Assembly: GCA_965283955.1 (NCBI GenBank)
Contig: CBDIQW010000001.1
Coordinates: 2,108,001 to 2,172,000, forward strand
Direction: 5' to 3'
From: Emticicia sp965283955
Lineage (GTDB): Bacteria > Bacteroidota > Bacteroidia > Cytophagales > Spirosomataceae
DNA length: 64,000 nt
The notes beneath the pieces were generated by a model that worked only from the letters and a program-made list of their open reading frames with translations, did no database searches and was not told the origin of the DNA. The translations under genes and the position numbers were made by a program. Shown here piece by piece: positions 27,564-36,846 of this stretch (position 1 is its first letter; each line of letters opens with the position of its first letter).

Positions 27564-28175
27564 ATGAAGAAAGTAACGTTAATAATATTTTTGCTGTTCA
27601 TAAATTTTTCGGTTTTTTCACAACTTGCGAGCAATAACCCTCCCGAAGAAGATTATTGGGAAACCCAACTCACACCGATGGTTGAGATTAATGATATGCT
27701 TCGCCATATTTACAGCGACCCATTCAAAGAAAACTTTATCAATGCAATTCCTGCGGGTTATCCGATGAAAAAAGAAGTCAACATCAATTCATTTTATGGT
27801 TTTCGTAATCATCCTGTGCATAATGTTTCGTTGTTTCATCGTGGCATTGACTTGAAAGGAGCAACGGGCGAAAAAGCCGTTGCAACAGGCGATGGTGATG
27901 TAATTGAAGTCGGTTTCAAGGTTGATTTAGGAAACTACATCAAAATCAAACATTGCTACGGTTTTGAGTCAATTTACGGCCATTTGAATAAGATTTCGGT
28001 GAAGAAAGGCCAACATGTGAAGCGAATGCAGGTAATTGGAGAAGTAGGTGCTACGGGAACGGTAACTGGGCCGCATTTACATTATACATTGAAGAAAAAT
28101 AATCAATACATCGACCCGTTTGATTTTCTATTTATGGATTTCGAGCGAGGAAAAATTAGTATGCTGAATAAGTAA
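27564..28175 (+). CDS. M23-family (LytM-type) peptidase
   Basis: About 203 residues from MKKVTLIIFLLFINFSVFSQ, a signal peptide; a TTG two codons upstream is less likely. The catalytic zinc motifs are present: HRGIDLKG (H-x3-D) and GPHLHYTLK (H-x-H), with the intervening GYFESIYGHL-type His block at SIYGHLNKI. These enzymes cut peptide cross-links in peptidoglycan. The N-terminal 60 residues have no domain. TATTTTTG at 27534-27541 fits a -7 element with a leader of about 20 nt. The 250-bp gap upstream (27308-27557) shows nothing else nameable. Confidence 0.88.
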   Translation: MKKVTLIIFLLFINFSVFSQLASNNPPEEDYWETQLTPMVEINDMLRHIYSDPFKENFINAIPAGYPMKKEVNINSFYGFRNHPVHNVSLFHRGIDLKGATGEKAVATGDGDVIEVGFKVDLGNYIKIKHCYGFESIYGHLNKISVKKGQHVKRMQVIGEVGATGTVTGPHLHYTLKKNNQYIDPFDFLFMDFERGKISMLNK

Positions 28176-28199
28176 TCCACAAAAACATTTGTGGATTAC
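28172..28199. terminator. Terminator hairpin overlapping the peptidase stop codon
   Basis: GTAATCCACAAA and TTTGTGGATTAC form a perfect 12-bp stem with a 4-nt loop. The stop codon TAA (28173-28175) lies in the left arm. It separates the convergent peptidase and ThuA genes. Confidence 0.7.
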
Positions 28200-28211
28200 C
28201 CTTCTGAAATA

Positions 28212-29180
28212 TCATCTAAACGTTCTACTGCTCGTCTTTTCGGCAGTCGGAAAATCTTGTGGAATTGGCAATGTAACTTTACCAGTAGCAGCCCACTCTG
28301 AGCCTCTAAGCAAACAAGTGATAAATCCGACACATTCTACTGAATAATCAATATGCCCCATTGGTGTGTGAAAAATCTTTCCTTTTCCGTAGTTAAGTGT
28401 AAGCAACATTGGTTCATGACGCTCTGTTCCTTTCTTATCTTTTGCCGAAAAAGCAGTTGCCAGTACTTCCATATTCTCGGCTGGTCCTCTGAGCCTGTCA
28501 TACAACTCATCTTTGGCGTGTAGCCACTTAGTTGGCATTCCTTTCGTAATTGGATGCTCCGAATTTCTGATTTCAATCACATACTCATGCTCTGGCCCGT
28601 GTGAACCCGCTTTACCTGCGGAATTATCACGTATAAGTTGTCCTTCGTTGTTATAATACACATAAGGGCCATCTTTTTCGGTACGATCGCCCCAGCCACC
28701 CAAACCAATCATTTTGTTGTAGTCAGGCCATTGTGGAAACGAATTATCAGCGGCATGAATTACCACTAATCCTCCGCCTTTTTTCATGTATTTCTCAAAA
28801 TTCTTTTGCGTTTCTTCAGGCCACGGAGCTGCGTTCCAACCAAAATTGCAAATTACCAAATCATACTTTGAAAAATCCGGTTTGAAATCTGGGTCTATTT
28901 GCGATTTTTTCATCGCTTCGGTTTCGCCAAGGCCTTCAATCGGGAATTTCTTTATAAATTCTTCTCCGAGCCATGTATATTTTGTTCGTTGCACATCTAC
29001 TCTAAATCTACCCGTTTCTTCTAAATAATTCTTCATCATGAAGGTTATTTTAGGCCATTGAACATGGTTATTTTGGCCATCAACAATGAGAGTTCGAATA
29101 ATTGATTTTTTCTTTTGGGCGAAAGTGCTAAAAGCAAATGAAAGAAGAAAATAAGCAGAGAAAATAAGCATTTTGTTCAT
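28212..29180 (-). CDS. Secreted ThuA-domain protein
   Basis: 322 residues with a signal peptide (MNKMLIFSAYFLLSFAFSTFAQ). ThuA domains have a class I glutamine-amidotransferase-like fold: LIVDGQNNH at the start, DLVICNFGWNAAPW, then KYMKKGGGLVVIHAADNSFPQWPDYNKMIGLGGWG, HPITKGMPTKWLHAKDELYDRLRG and KIFHTPMGHIDYS. The family is common in Bacteroidota and planctomycetes, often with sugar-degrading genes, and its reaction is unclear. It stands 79 bp downstream of the GH3 fusion gene on the same strand and may be co-transcribed with it. Confidence 0.85.
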   Translation of the reverse strand: MNKMLIFSAYFLLSFAFSTFAQKKKSIIRTLIVDGQNNHVQWPKITFMMKNYLEETGRFRVDVQRTKYTWLGEEFIKKFPIEGLGETEAMKKSQIDPDFKPDFSKYDLVICNFGWNAAPWPEETQKNFEKYMKKGGGLVVIHAADNSFPQWPDYNKMIGLGGWGDRTEKDGPYVYYNNEGQLIRDNSAGKAGSHGPEHEYVIEIRNSEHPITKGMPTKWLHAKDELYDRLRGPAENMEVLATAFSAKDKKGTERHEPMLLTLNYGKGKIFHTPMGHIDYSVECVGFITCLLRGSEWAATGKVTLPIPQDFPTAEKTSSRTFR

Positions 29181-29258
29181 AGAAAGGGTTGTCTTTATCT
29201 GAGAGCAAATTAGTATAAAGTTCTATGAAACACAAACGTTGGGCATGTAAAATCAAAA

Positions 29259-32210
29259 CTATTGAATGATAGCAGCATTAATAATTTCATGGATACGCTT
29301 ACGAATCTTCAAAGTATTGATTTTATTATTAGCAGAACTTTGATAAACTCGGTTTGATAGGAAAATAAAAATTAAATCTCGCTCGGGGTCAACCCATACG
29401 GCTGTGCCAGTAAAGCCCGTATGACCAAAAGTTTTGGGCGAAGCATCAATCGCAATTACGGGTTTATCATCTCCTGCTTCGGGTTTGTCCCAGCCGAGTC
29501 CTCGGTGGCTGCGTTGTGTATAATTTCGGGCAAAATGTGGAACGGTTGTAGGAAACAAAATTTGCCGACCACCATAATAGCCCTTCTGTAAATTCATCTG
29601 ATAGAGCTTCACTAAATCGCTTACGTTACTGAAAAGTCCTGCATGGCCAGCTACTCCACCGAGCAAAGCGGCGTTTGGGTCGTGCACAGTTCCTTGAATC
29701 TGTGAAGCTCGAAAAAGTGCATCGTTTTCGGTTGGAGCAATATTATTTTTGGCAAATTTTGTATTCGGATTATAAAGCGTTGAAGTCATTCCGAGCGGTT
29801 CGTAAACATTCTGCTCTACAAATTCATCGAGTGGCTGATTCGTGATTCTCTCAACCATTTTTTGAAGAATAACCAAACCTAAATCGCTATAAGTAAACCG
29901 ATAACCGCCCAATCTATCATAGACATTGATAAGTTTTGATTGCTGTACCCAACGCCAAACTGAATCTCGGATGGTAGGTGTAATATACAGATTATCAGAC
30001 ACTTGCAGATTTACACTATCTTTTACGAAACGATAATAATCACTTTTAAAAGTTCCGCCCGACTTGGTTTTCTCCCAAAACGGAATGAAAGCCACCAAAC
30101 CCGCTTGGTGCATCAAAATATCCGAAACCAGCATATTTTCTTTGTTAGTTCCACGCATTTCGGGTAGGTAGGTTGAAGCTTTTTCATTCAAATCAATCGC
30201 TCCTCTTTCGTTTAAAAGCATGACCGCTTGTAATGTTGCCGAAACTTTGGTCATTGATGCAATGTCATAAAGTGTCTGGTCGTTTACTGGCTCATAAATA
30301 TCATAACGAAGTGTACCAAAATTTCGATTATAAACTACTTTTCCATTACGAGCTACCAAAACCTGACATCCAGGAAAAGCCCGATGACCGAACTGCCGAC
30401 GCTGAACAATTTGCTCTATTTCATTGAGTTTTTTTTCGTTCATGCCTACACTCTCGGGAGTTCCGAAAGACACCCTTCCGATGCGTTCGGTTTGCACGCC
30501 ATTTCCTACTTTCTGCTCGTAAGTGACTGTCACTGGCAATTTCCCTTTGGCTGGCAATGCACCAAATAAAATCTGTGGCACAACTCGCTGTGATGCGATT
30601 TCATCTTCATAGCCACAAACTAAATTTGGCACGCCATCGTATAATTTCATGCCATATGGATTCCCAAAACCTACTACTACAACTTTGGTTTTTTGTCGAA
30701 GTTGATTTATAAACGAAATCGTTGCGGGCGAAACGCCGTAGCTTCTATCACCTCGGCTGTTCATATCATGCACGCTTACCACTACTACTTTATACTTAGA
30801 AGCCTCTTCTAAAACCCACGCTACATCTTTATCAGCCGCAGGTTTAAAAGGTACAGCAAAATGCCTAAAATTGGCGTATTGACTTAGCATTTTCTGAAAT
30901 TCGTTACCCGATTCGGCACTGATAGCCACCGATGCAAAACTTGTAGTATCAATATTCACAAAAGGCAAGAAGTTATCTTGATTTTTGATGATTGTAACGG
31001 CCTGCTCGAATAATTCGGCTTTTAAATCATTGGCTTTTTTGCTGTTTAAATCACTGCCCAAACCTGCCATTTCGATTGGTTTATAATTACTCAAACCCGC
31101 CCAAAATTTCGACTTCAAGATTTTCTTTACACGAGCCTCCAGTTCTGCTATCGGAATTTGTCCACTTTCTACTGCCGCTTTGATTCTGTTAAATGCCGCA
31201 GGAAGGTTTCCCGATTGCAATAAAATGTCATTTCCTGCCAAAAAGGCCAATAATTCTGGTTCGCCTGCTTGTAAACCTGCCGTAATTCCCCGCATATTGA
31301 GGGCATCAGTAATGGCAATTCCTTCAAAACCCATTTTCTCTTTGATGGTTTCGGTCACAATTTTGCGAGAAATTGAGGTTGGCGTATTGGTGCGAGGCTC
31401 AAGAGCTGGTACAAACAAATGTCCAGTCATGACCATAGCTACGCTATCAGCAATTAGTTTGCGGAAAGGATAAAGTTCAATTTCATTCAATCTATCAATC
31501 GAGTGGCTCACCCAAGGAAGTGTTCGGTGAGAGTCTTGGTCAGTATCGCCATGCCCAGGAAAATGCTTGGCACTTCCCATGACATTGTATTTTTTCATTC
31601 CTTTGATATACATCGCACCTTTTTCGGCAACATTATACTGCGACTCACCAAACGAACGATAATTGATAATCGGATTTTTAGGATTGGTATTGACATCAAC
31701 TGCAGGGGCAAAATTTACATGAATACCCAATCGTTTGCATTGACGGCCAACTTCTTCTCCAAATTTTTCGACATAACTATTATCTTGAATAGCCCCAAGC
31801 GTTATTTGCTTCGGAAACTCAATAACACTATCGAGCCGCATACCCAGCCCCCACTCGGCATCCATACCAATCATGAGTGGTATACGAGAAATTTGTTGAT
31901 AACGATTCGTCAGACGTGCTTGGCGATACGGCCCACCTTGAAAGAAAATCAGGCCACCGAGGTGATACGTTGCAATATTATTTTCTACTTGTTGGTAGTA
32001 AGTTTCGGTACGATTCGAGAAAGTAGCAATCATAAATAACTGCCCGACTTTCTCTTCTAAAGTCATGGTTGAGAGTAAACTATCAGCCCAGCGTTCTTGA
32101 CGAGCGAGATAATCGGGCGGGGTTTTCTGCGGTAAAATAAACGAAGTTAGTAAACCAAAAAAGCTACAAATAATAGCCAGCAAAAGTATTTTTCTGTTTT
32201 TAAAAAGCAC
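29259..32210 (-). CDS. GH3 beta-N-acetylglucosaminidase-like enzyme fused to a serine hydrolase (beta-lactamase family)
   Basis: About 983 residues with a signal anchor (LFKNRKILLLAIICSFFGLLTSF). Residues about 40-375 are a GH3 domain: WADSLLSTMTLEEKVGQLFM, then KHFPGHGDTDQDSH (the His/Asp dyad loop of NagZ-type enzymes) and ITDALNMRGI with the catalytic Asp. A GH3 C-terminal domain follows. The last 390 residues are a class C beta-lactamase/penicillin-binding-like domain with YDIASMTK (S-x-x-K) and YSDLG (Y-x-N-like). The two parts suggest trimming of peptidoglycan fragments in the periplasm. The start is GTG at 32210: the frame is open to TTG 32255, but a minus-strand TATTTTTG element (32244-32251) lies inside that extension. 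Confidence 0.86.
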   Translation of the reverse strand: MLFKNRKILLLAIICSFFGLLTSFILPQKTPPDYLARQERWADSLLSTMTLEEKVGQLFMIATFSNRTETYYQQVENNIATYHLGGLIFFQGGPYRQARLTNRYQQISRIPLMIGMDAEWGLGMRLDSVIEFPKQITLGAIQDNSYVEKFGEEVGRQCKRLGIHVNFAPAVDVNTNPKNPIINYRSFGESQYNVAEKGAMYIKGMKKYNVMGSAKHFPGHGDTDQDSHRTLPWVSHSIDRLNEIELYPFRKLIADSVAMVMTGHLFVPALEPRTNTPTSISRKIVTETIKEKMGFEGIAITDALNMRGITAGLQAGEPELLAFLAGNDILLQSGNLPAAFNRIKAAVESGQIPIAELEARVKKILKSKFWAGLSNYKPIEMAGLGSDLNSKKANDLKAELFEQAVTIIKNQDNFLPFVNIDTTSFASVAISAESGNEFQKMLSQYANFRHFAVPFKPAADKDVAWVLEEASKYKVVVVSVHDMNSRGDRSYGVSPATISFINQLRQKTKVVVVGFGNPYGMKLYDGVPNLVCGYEDEIASQRVVPQILFGALPAKGKLPVTVTYEQKVGNGVQTERIGRVSFGTPESVGMNEKKLNEIEQIVQRRQFGHRAFPGCQVLVARNGKVVYNRNFGTLRYDIYEPVNDQTLYDIASMTKVSATLQAVMLLNERGAIDLNEKASTYLPEMRGTNKENMLVSDILMHQAGLVAFIPFWEKTKSGGTFKSDYYRFVKDSVNLQVSDNLYITPTIRDSVWRWVQQSKLINVYDRLGGYRFTYSDLGLVILQKMVERITNQPLDEFVEQNVYEPLGMTSTLYNPNTKFAKNNIAPTENDALFRASQIQGTVHDPNAALLGGVAGHAGLFSNVSDLVKLYQMNLQKGYYGGRQILFPTTVPHFARNYTQRSHRGLGWDKPEAGDDKPVIAIDASPKTFGHTGFTGTAVWVDPERDLIFIFLSNRVYQSSANNKINTLKIRKRIHEIINAAIIQ

Positions 32211-32243
32211 GGAGGTAATTTTAAGTTTTGGGGGTATAACGAA

Positions 32244-32251
32244 CAAAAATA
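32244..32251 (-). promoter_or_regulatory. Candidate -7 element for the GH3 fusion gene
   Basis: TATTTTTG on the minus strand matches TAnnTTTG. It overlaps the upstream end of the open frame and argues for the GTG start at 32210, leaving a leader of about 28 nt. No good -33 TTG is visible. Confidence 0.4.
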
Positions 32252-32350
32252 ACAAACGATTATGAGTTTTGGCCTAAATACTGGAAAAAAGTCTGATTTT
32301 GCCGACGAAATAAACTAAATTAATGTATAAATTTGAAAAAATAGAACGCT

Positions 32351-32530
32351 ATGACAAAGGCAACAGCAATTGATATTATCAATAATTTACCTGATAAATT
32401 TGATGTAGAAGAATTAATCGAAAAGCTAATTTTTATACAGCAAGTTGAAGAAGGCTTAGAGCAATCAAAAAAACGCCAAGTAGTTAGTTTTGAAGATGCT
32501 AAAAATAGGATGAACAAGTGGTTAAAATAA
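32351..32530 (+). CDS. Small putative antitoxin of a ParDE/RelBE-type pair
   Basis: 59 residues: MTKATAIDIINNLPDKFDVEE, then LIEKLIFIQQVEEGLEQSKK and QVVSFEDAKNRMNKWLK. Size, composition and the C-terminal SFEDAKNRMNKWL pattern fit the Bacteroidota antitoxins that precede ParE/RelE toxins. It overlaps the toxin start by 13 bp, so the two are translationally coupled. It is expected to neutralise the toxin and, as in other such pairs, to repress its own promoter. Confidence 0.75.
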   Translation: MTKATAIDIINNLPDKFDVEELIEKLIFIQQVEEGLEQSKKRQVVSFEDAKNRMNKWLK

Positions 32531-32841
32531 ATTTCACCCACAAAACATTAGATGATATTGACCACATTGGTGAATACCACAGCAACTATTCAAAGGGTTT
32601 TGCCAAAAGGCTTATCCAAGGCTTTTTTGAGTCAATAAAACTATTAGAGACTTTTCCGTTGATGGGTAGAGTGTTGGAAGAAATTGGAGAAACCGAAGTA
32701 AGAGAGATTTTACACTACGATTATAGAATCGTTTATCATGTTTTTGATGCAGAAAATATTGATATAATTACGATTCAGCATACTTCACATGATTTACATA
32801 CTTCACATGATTTAAAGAAACATTTACCAAATTTTGAATAA
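32518..32841 (+). CDS. RelE/ParE-family toxin with duplicated C-terminal segment
   Basis: 107 residues from GTG at 32518. ParE/RelE fold: VKINFTHKTLDDIDHIGEYH, FAKRLIQGFFESIKLLETFPLMGRVLEE and REILHYDYRIVYHVFDAENIDIITIQH. Known members poison gyrase or cut mRNA on the ribosome; this one resembles the ParE-like group. The C-terminus reads HTSHDLHTSHDLKK: an 18-nt direct duplication (unit CATACTTCACATGATTTA, 32778-32813) adds six residues in frame. Most relatives have one copy of this xxSRDL-type segment. It could alter activity. Transcription ends at the hairpin at 32844. Confidence 0.8.
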   Translation: MVKINFTHKTLDDIDHIGEYHSNYSKGFAKRLIQGFFESIKLLETFPLMGRVLEEIGETEVREILHYDYRIVYHVFDAENIDIITIQHTSHDLHTSHDLKKHLPNFE

Positions 32842-32843
32842 AA

Positions 32844-32870
32844 AAGCCATAGATTGATAACCTATGGCTT
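32844..32870. terminator. Terminator between the toxin gene and the PaaE-like gene
   Basis: AAGCCATAG and CTATGGCTT form a perfect 9-bp stem with a 9-nt loop flanked by A- and T-rich ends. It serves two convergent genes. Confidence 0.7.
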
Positions 32871-32897
32871 AAAATAAAAGTATTTTTGAATCCTTTC

Positions 32898-33959
32898 TTA
32901 ATCAATCTCAATCACTACACCTTTCGACATCGGGTGAGCTACGCAAGTAAGAATCAAACCTCTTTTAAGTTCTTTTTCGGTCAGACCATCTTCTTCATCC
33001 AATTTCACTTTTCCTTCCGTACACGTACCCATACAGGCCGTACACATACCCGCTTGGCAAGAATACGGTAAATCAATGTCTAAATCAAGTGCGGCTTCTA
33101 AGATTGTCTGGTGCGGTTGCACTTCAAACTCATATTCATCGCCGTTGTATTTTACTTTCACGGTCTGGGTTTGTAACGAATCATCGGCCTCTTGTGGTTC
33201 GTCTTCAACCATCGGAGCGTGGAAGTTTTCACGGTGAATACGGTCTTTCGATACATTATAAATACCCAAACCAGCAATCACGTCTTCCATCATACCTACT
33301 GGCCCGCAGAGATAAAAATTATCTTTTGCGAAATCAGTATCGGCCTCTTTCATGATTCTGATAGCTGCCCCTTGATTGATTCGTCCGCATTTTCCAACCC
33401 ATAGATTTGATGGACGACTCAATAAATGATGCACAACCAAGCGTGAACCATACTGAGTTTCGAGTTCTTCGAGCTTACTTTTAAAAATAATAGTTTCTTC
33501 GCTACGATTTCCGTAAATGATAGTAATACGAGAGTTCGACTCCATTTTCAACACCGATTTTGCGATTGACATCATTGGAGTGATACCACTTCCTGCCGCA
33601 AAAAGAACAATGTGGCGAGTTGAATCGGCATCTGGTTCTAAGAAGAAATTACCAAGCGGCTCAAGCACTTCCAAGAAATCACCAACTTTTACATTATCGT
33701 TGAGGTAGTTAGAAACTAAACCACCCTCTACTCGCTTCACGGTTACTCCAATGGCAGTATCGCTATGTGGTGAAGTGGACATCGAATAACTACGACGTAC
33801 TTTCTTACCACCTTCGCCCGCTGGCACAATAATCGTAATAAATTGCCCTGCTTTATATTTGATTTGCTCGCTTAATGGATGCCAAAAATAAATGGTTACG
33901 CTATCAGCCGTTTCTTGCACGACTTCTTTTACTTGTAGGAAATATGTTTTTAACGACAT
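32898..33959 (-). CDS. PaaE-like ferredoxin/NADPH oxidoreductase
   Basis: 353 residues. An FAD domain occupies residues about 1-105 (RRSYSMSTSP binds flavin). An NAD(P) domain occupies about 110-235 (IVLFAAGSGITPMMSIAKSVL, FYLCGPVGMMEDV). The C-terminal plant-type [2Fe-2S] domain has ligands CQAGMCTAC (C-x4-C-x2-C) and the fourth in LTCVAHP. The layout is that of the reductase of phenylacetyl-CoA epoxidase and related oxygenase reductases, which pass electrons from NADPH to a partner oxygenase. No paa genes are nearby, so the partner is unknown. It follows the T9SS gene at 33990 by 30 bp with a small TAGACC/GGTCTA hairpin between them. Confidence 0.87.
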   Translation of the reverse strand: MSLKTYFLQVKEVVQETADSVTIYFWHPLSEQIKYKAGQFITIIVPAGEGGKKVRRSYSMSTSPHSDTAIGVTVKRVEGGLVSNYLNDNVKVGDFLEVLEPLGNFFLEPDADSTRHIVLFAAGSGITPMMSIAKSVLKMESNSRITIIYGNRSEETIIFKSKLEELETQYGSRLVVHHLLSRPSNLWVGKCGRINQGAAIRIMKEADTDFAKDNFYLCGPVGMMEDVIAGLGIYNVSKDRIHRENFHAPMVEDEPQEADDSLQTQTVKVKYNGDEYEFEVQPHQTILEAALDLDIDLPYSCQAGMCTACMGTCTEGKVKLDEEDGLTEKELKRGLILTCVAHPMSKGVVIEID

Positions 33960-33989
33960 TTTTATTGGTTTATTTAGACCTTCGGTCTA

Positions 33990-36455
33990 TTACTGACTAA
34001 TTACTATCTTCTTAACTACTTCTTGCTGCGAAGTGTTTATTTTGAGCAGATACTGGCCGCTCGTTAGGTTTCTAATATCAAATTTCTCTTGTTGATTTCC
34101 GCCTACCGATTTTAGTTTTCGTTGCTCAATCACTCGACCTCGACTATCTAAAATCGTTATGCTGACTTGCTTGTTTGGTTCAGAATCAAAAGAAACACTC
34201 AACTGCTCGCTTACAGGATTCGGGAAAACACTGACCATAGCATTATTCGGAGCTTCATTGTCCAAAATGGGACTAACTTTTACTTCCGTTTGAGCATTTC
34301 CTTGACAATTATTAGCATCGGTTACTTTCACGCTATAGGTACCTGAAGCACTTATTGAAATATTCAAAATACTTGGATTCTGAACCGTAGAAGCAAAACT
34401 ATTTGGGCCAGTCCATTCGTATTTCAGCGGAGCGGTTCCTGTGCTTGATGCACTGCTCAATCTCAATAATTCACCTTCAAAATATGGACCAGTATTACTG
34501 GCTGTAACCACCAATTTAACTGCTTGAATCAAAATCGAATTTGAAACCGCACTTTCTTTACAACCCGAAATCGTACAAGTGGCAGTATAGGTTGTATTAT
34601 CAACTGGCGAAACTGCAATAGAAGAACTTGTTAGCCCATTTGACCATTTCACTAAACCATCTTTACAGCTACTCGTAGTAAGTGTTACTTTTTCGTTTCC
34701 TCCCGCACAAACCGATAATTTATCAGATGCTATTATCGGAACTCGAGTATCTCCTACTATTATTTCAACGGTATTCATACTTTCAATTACTGGCGATGTA
34801 GAAACTACCTTTATTTTATAAGTTCCTTTTTCTAAATCTTGTGTAGTTTTTACATTCACAGTTCTTCGAGAATCATTTCCTAATTCAATCGCTTTATCGA
34901 AACTCCCTGATTTGTCAGAAAGTAAAACTCTAAATCTATTATCGAGGTTAAAGCTACCATCGGCGGTTGTAAACGAAATTGAAAAACTTTGTCCCGCACA
35001 AAAACTATTGGGACTTGGCGAAGCAACCGTAATACTCGGCGGCACATCTAAGCCAATTTTACCAGTTTCAGTAAAATAATTGGTGTATAAATCTACCGAA
35101 CCACCACGACCATCTTCTAATTCTTTATTGCAGCCGTAAAGCACAATTACACCGCCAGTTTTTGGGTGAAGCATCAAACGGTAATCACTAAAAAAGGTAT
35201 AATCCTTTATCGCAACACCATCCTCACCAAATCTTGGACTACCATTGGCATCAAAACGCTGAATCGTTAGGTCATAGCCAATGCTTTTAGGAAATAGCCA
35301 CAACGTATAAACACCATCTTTTCCATCCGAAATGAGCTTATTTGGCAGAAAATAAGATTTATCAGAACGTGGTGTAAAGACATCTTTTTTCCAAATGATA
35401 CTTCCACTGGCATTGATTTTTGCCATCTGAAAAGGTCTTGATTTATCGCCTGTTTCAATCCAAGTGGCCATTCCTCCGCCATCGCTGGTTGGGATAATCT
35501 GAACATCAAAAGTTGAGTTTGAACCTAAATTCACGCCGCTACTTCCCCATAAATTCTTTCCATCCTTATTTATTTTATGCACAAATACGGTTCTTTTATC
35601 CGATGCGGTGAGCGTTCTACCTACGATTGCATTGCCATCAGTATCAACTTTAAATAAATCAATGCGAGTATTCCCCGAAAATGGGTTTGGCAAAGCCGCT
35701 GTCAATGGAAGAAGTGCTTTATTGGCAGCATCAAAAGTTTGAAACGAATAATCGGTGCTTGGGTCTTTTATTAGGGCAATAAATTTGCTGTTTTTCTCAT
35801 CGTACAAAACCTTCGTTTCTAATCCTTTCGCTTCAAACAATTTTACTTCATTTTCAACAACTTTCCCTGCATAATTCAGCTTTTTTGTAAAAACTATATT
35901 ATTATTAGTCGAGCGATTGAAAACATTGAAAGTTATCAGCAATTTATCATTTTTTAGATCATTCAATTCCAAGACACCGTCGTTGGCATCATCGCTTGTG
36001 AGTTCTTGATCGGTCACCTTTACACCATCTGCCTCCCATTGAGCTTTTCCATCGCTCGAAACATATTGAGCATACAAATTTCTGCGGTCAGTTTTGTTTA
36101 CATCAATACATCTATGCCACAAAATATACGCACCACCTTTGCCATCGGGTTTTATTAGTTTGGGCGTATAGATAAATGCGCTCTTATCTAAGATTCTGCC
36201 TATGCGTAAGCCATCTTTTGTCCATTGAGGAGTCCCTTTCGCATCAAGCTTTTGGGCATATAAATCAATGAGATTATCACGATAATCGGCCCACACATAA
36301 AAGCTATTACCTTCATCATCAATCGAATAAAGTACAGCATACTGAAAGTCGGGGGCAGCACTCACCATTGAAGGAGTGGTTTCGTTAGATTTCCATTGAG
36401 CGAAGCTCTTAGGTAGCATAAATGTTAACAGCAAAAAGGTAATAATGTATTTCAT
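33990..36455 (-). CDS. Large secreted protein with T9SS sorting domain
   Basis: 821 residues. Signal peptide MKYIITFLLLTFMLPKSFAQ. Residues about 30-460 form a repetitive beta-rich region with propeller-like blades (QYVSSDGKAQWEADGVKVT, FDANGSPRFGEDGVAIKDY, KINASGSIIWKKD). Residues about 460-735 hold Ig/PKD-like domains (SFCAGQSFSISF, SVCAGGNEKVTLTT, GTAPLKYEWTGPNSF). The last 75 residues (SVFPNPVSEQLSVSF to KIVISQ) are a type A T9SS sorting domain. No catalytic motif is visible, so it is probably a surface binding or structural protein. Its promoter is at 36520-36547. Confidence 0.85.
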   Translation of the reverse strand: MKYIITFLLLTFMLPKSFAQWKSNETTPSMVSAAPDFQYAVLYSIDDEGNSFYVWADYRDNLIDLYAQKLDAKGTPQWTKDGLRIGRILDKSAFIYTPKLIKPDGKGGAYILWHRCIDVNKTDRRNLYAQYVSSDGKAQWEADGVKVTDQELTSDDANDGVLELNDLKNDKLLITFNVFNRSTNNNIVFTKKLNYAGKVVENEVKLFEAKGLETKVLYDEKNSKFIALIKDPSTDYSFQTFDAANKALLPLTAALPNPFSGNTRIDLFKVDTDGNAIVGRTLTASDKRTVFVHKINKDGKNLWGSSGVNLGSNSTFDVQIIPTSDGGGMATWIETGDKSRPFQMAKINASGSIIWKKDVFTPRSDKSYFLPNKLISDGKDGVYTLWLFPKSIGYDLTIQRFDANGSPRFGEDGVAIKDYTFFSDYRLMLHPKTGGVIVLYGCNKELEDGRGGSVDLYTNYFTETGKIGLDVPPSITVASPSPNSFCAGQSFSISFTTADGSFNLDNRFRVLLSDKSGSFDKAIELGNDSRRTVNVKTTQDLEKGTYKIKVVSTSPVIESMNTVEIIVGDTRVPIIASDKLSVCAGGNEKVTLTTSSCKDGLVKWSNGLTSSSIAVSPVDNTTYTATCTISGCKESAVSNSILIQAVKLVVTASNTGPYFEGELLRLSSASSTGTAPLKYEWTGPNSFASTVQNPSILNISISASGTYSVKVTDANNCQGNAQTEVKVSPILDNEAPNNAMVSVFPNPVSEQLSVSFDSEPNKQVSITILDSRGRVIEQRKLKSVGGNQQEKFDIRNLTSGQYLLKINTSQQEVVKKIVISQ

Positions 36456-36519
36456 GATTTTTGGTGGGTCTAACTGGGTATGTTTATAAATGTAGCTGTG
36501 AAGATGCTTAATACTGTTA

Positions 36520-36547
36520 CAAATTTACGTTCTTATCTTCATATCAA
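36520..36547 (-). promoter_or_regulatory. Promoter of the T9SS protein gene
   Basis: On the minus strand, TTG (36545-36547) and TAAATTTG (36520-36527) are separated by 17 bp, an exact match to the Bacteroidota TTG-N17-20-TAnnTTTG pattern. The leader would be about 58 nt. Confidence 0.6.
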
Positions 36548-36577
36548 CTAATTACGCATAAAATAATTCGTAAGTTA

Positions 36578-36608
36578 TTGTTTTTATTAAAAGAAATTTA
36601 TAATTTTG
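36578..36608 (+). promoter_or_regulatory. Promoter of the rplM ribosomal operon
   Basis: TTG (36578-36580), a 20-bp spacer and TAATTTTG (36601-36608) match the Bacteroidota promoter consensus exactly. It is divergent from the T9SS gene promoter, 31 bp away. Confidence 0.7.
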
Positions 36609-36611
36609 CAG

Positions 36612-36846
36612 CCCCAAAATACCACCCTCGTAGCGTAGCCCGTTTGTTCGAGGGAAGATTTAAGTTAGGGAGAAACGCTAATTCCGAAGCGAATCAAGTG
36701 TTGTTTCAGCACCCCATAACTTTGTGGAAAAGGTCATCGAAAAGGAGTCGTAGCAGTTGGGAGCGAAAACTAAAAATAGATGACAAATGCTTTTTTCAAA
36801 CCGCTTAGGAAACTAAGTGTATCGAACATTTAAAATAAACAAAACA
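36612..36846 (+). ncRNA. Long structured 5' leader of rplM (candidate r-protein leader)
   Basis: About 235 nt lie between the expected transcription start and rplM. The leader opens with a perfect hairpin, CCCTCG (36625-36630) and CGAGGG (36649-36654). It continues GC-richer than the other spacers, with several short complementary stretches. An open frame through it (36578-36808) has no protein-like features. Autoregulatory leaders in front of rplM are known in several phyla; I infer, without alignment, that this is one. Confidence 0.45.

Noticed and set aside
36578..36808. Open frame of 76 codons ahead of rplM
   Set aside because: It starts at the promoter itself, shows no protein-like composition, and overlaps the leader hairpin. 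Treated as leader RNA.
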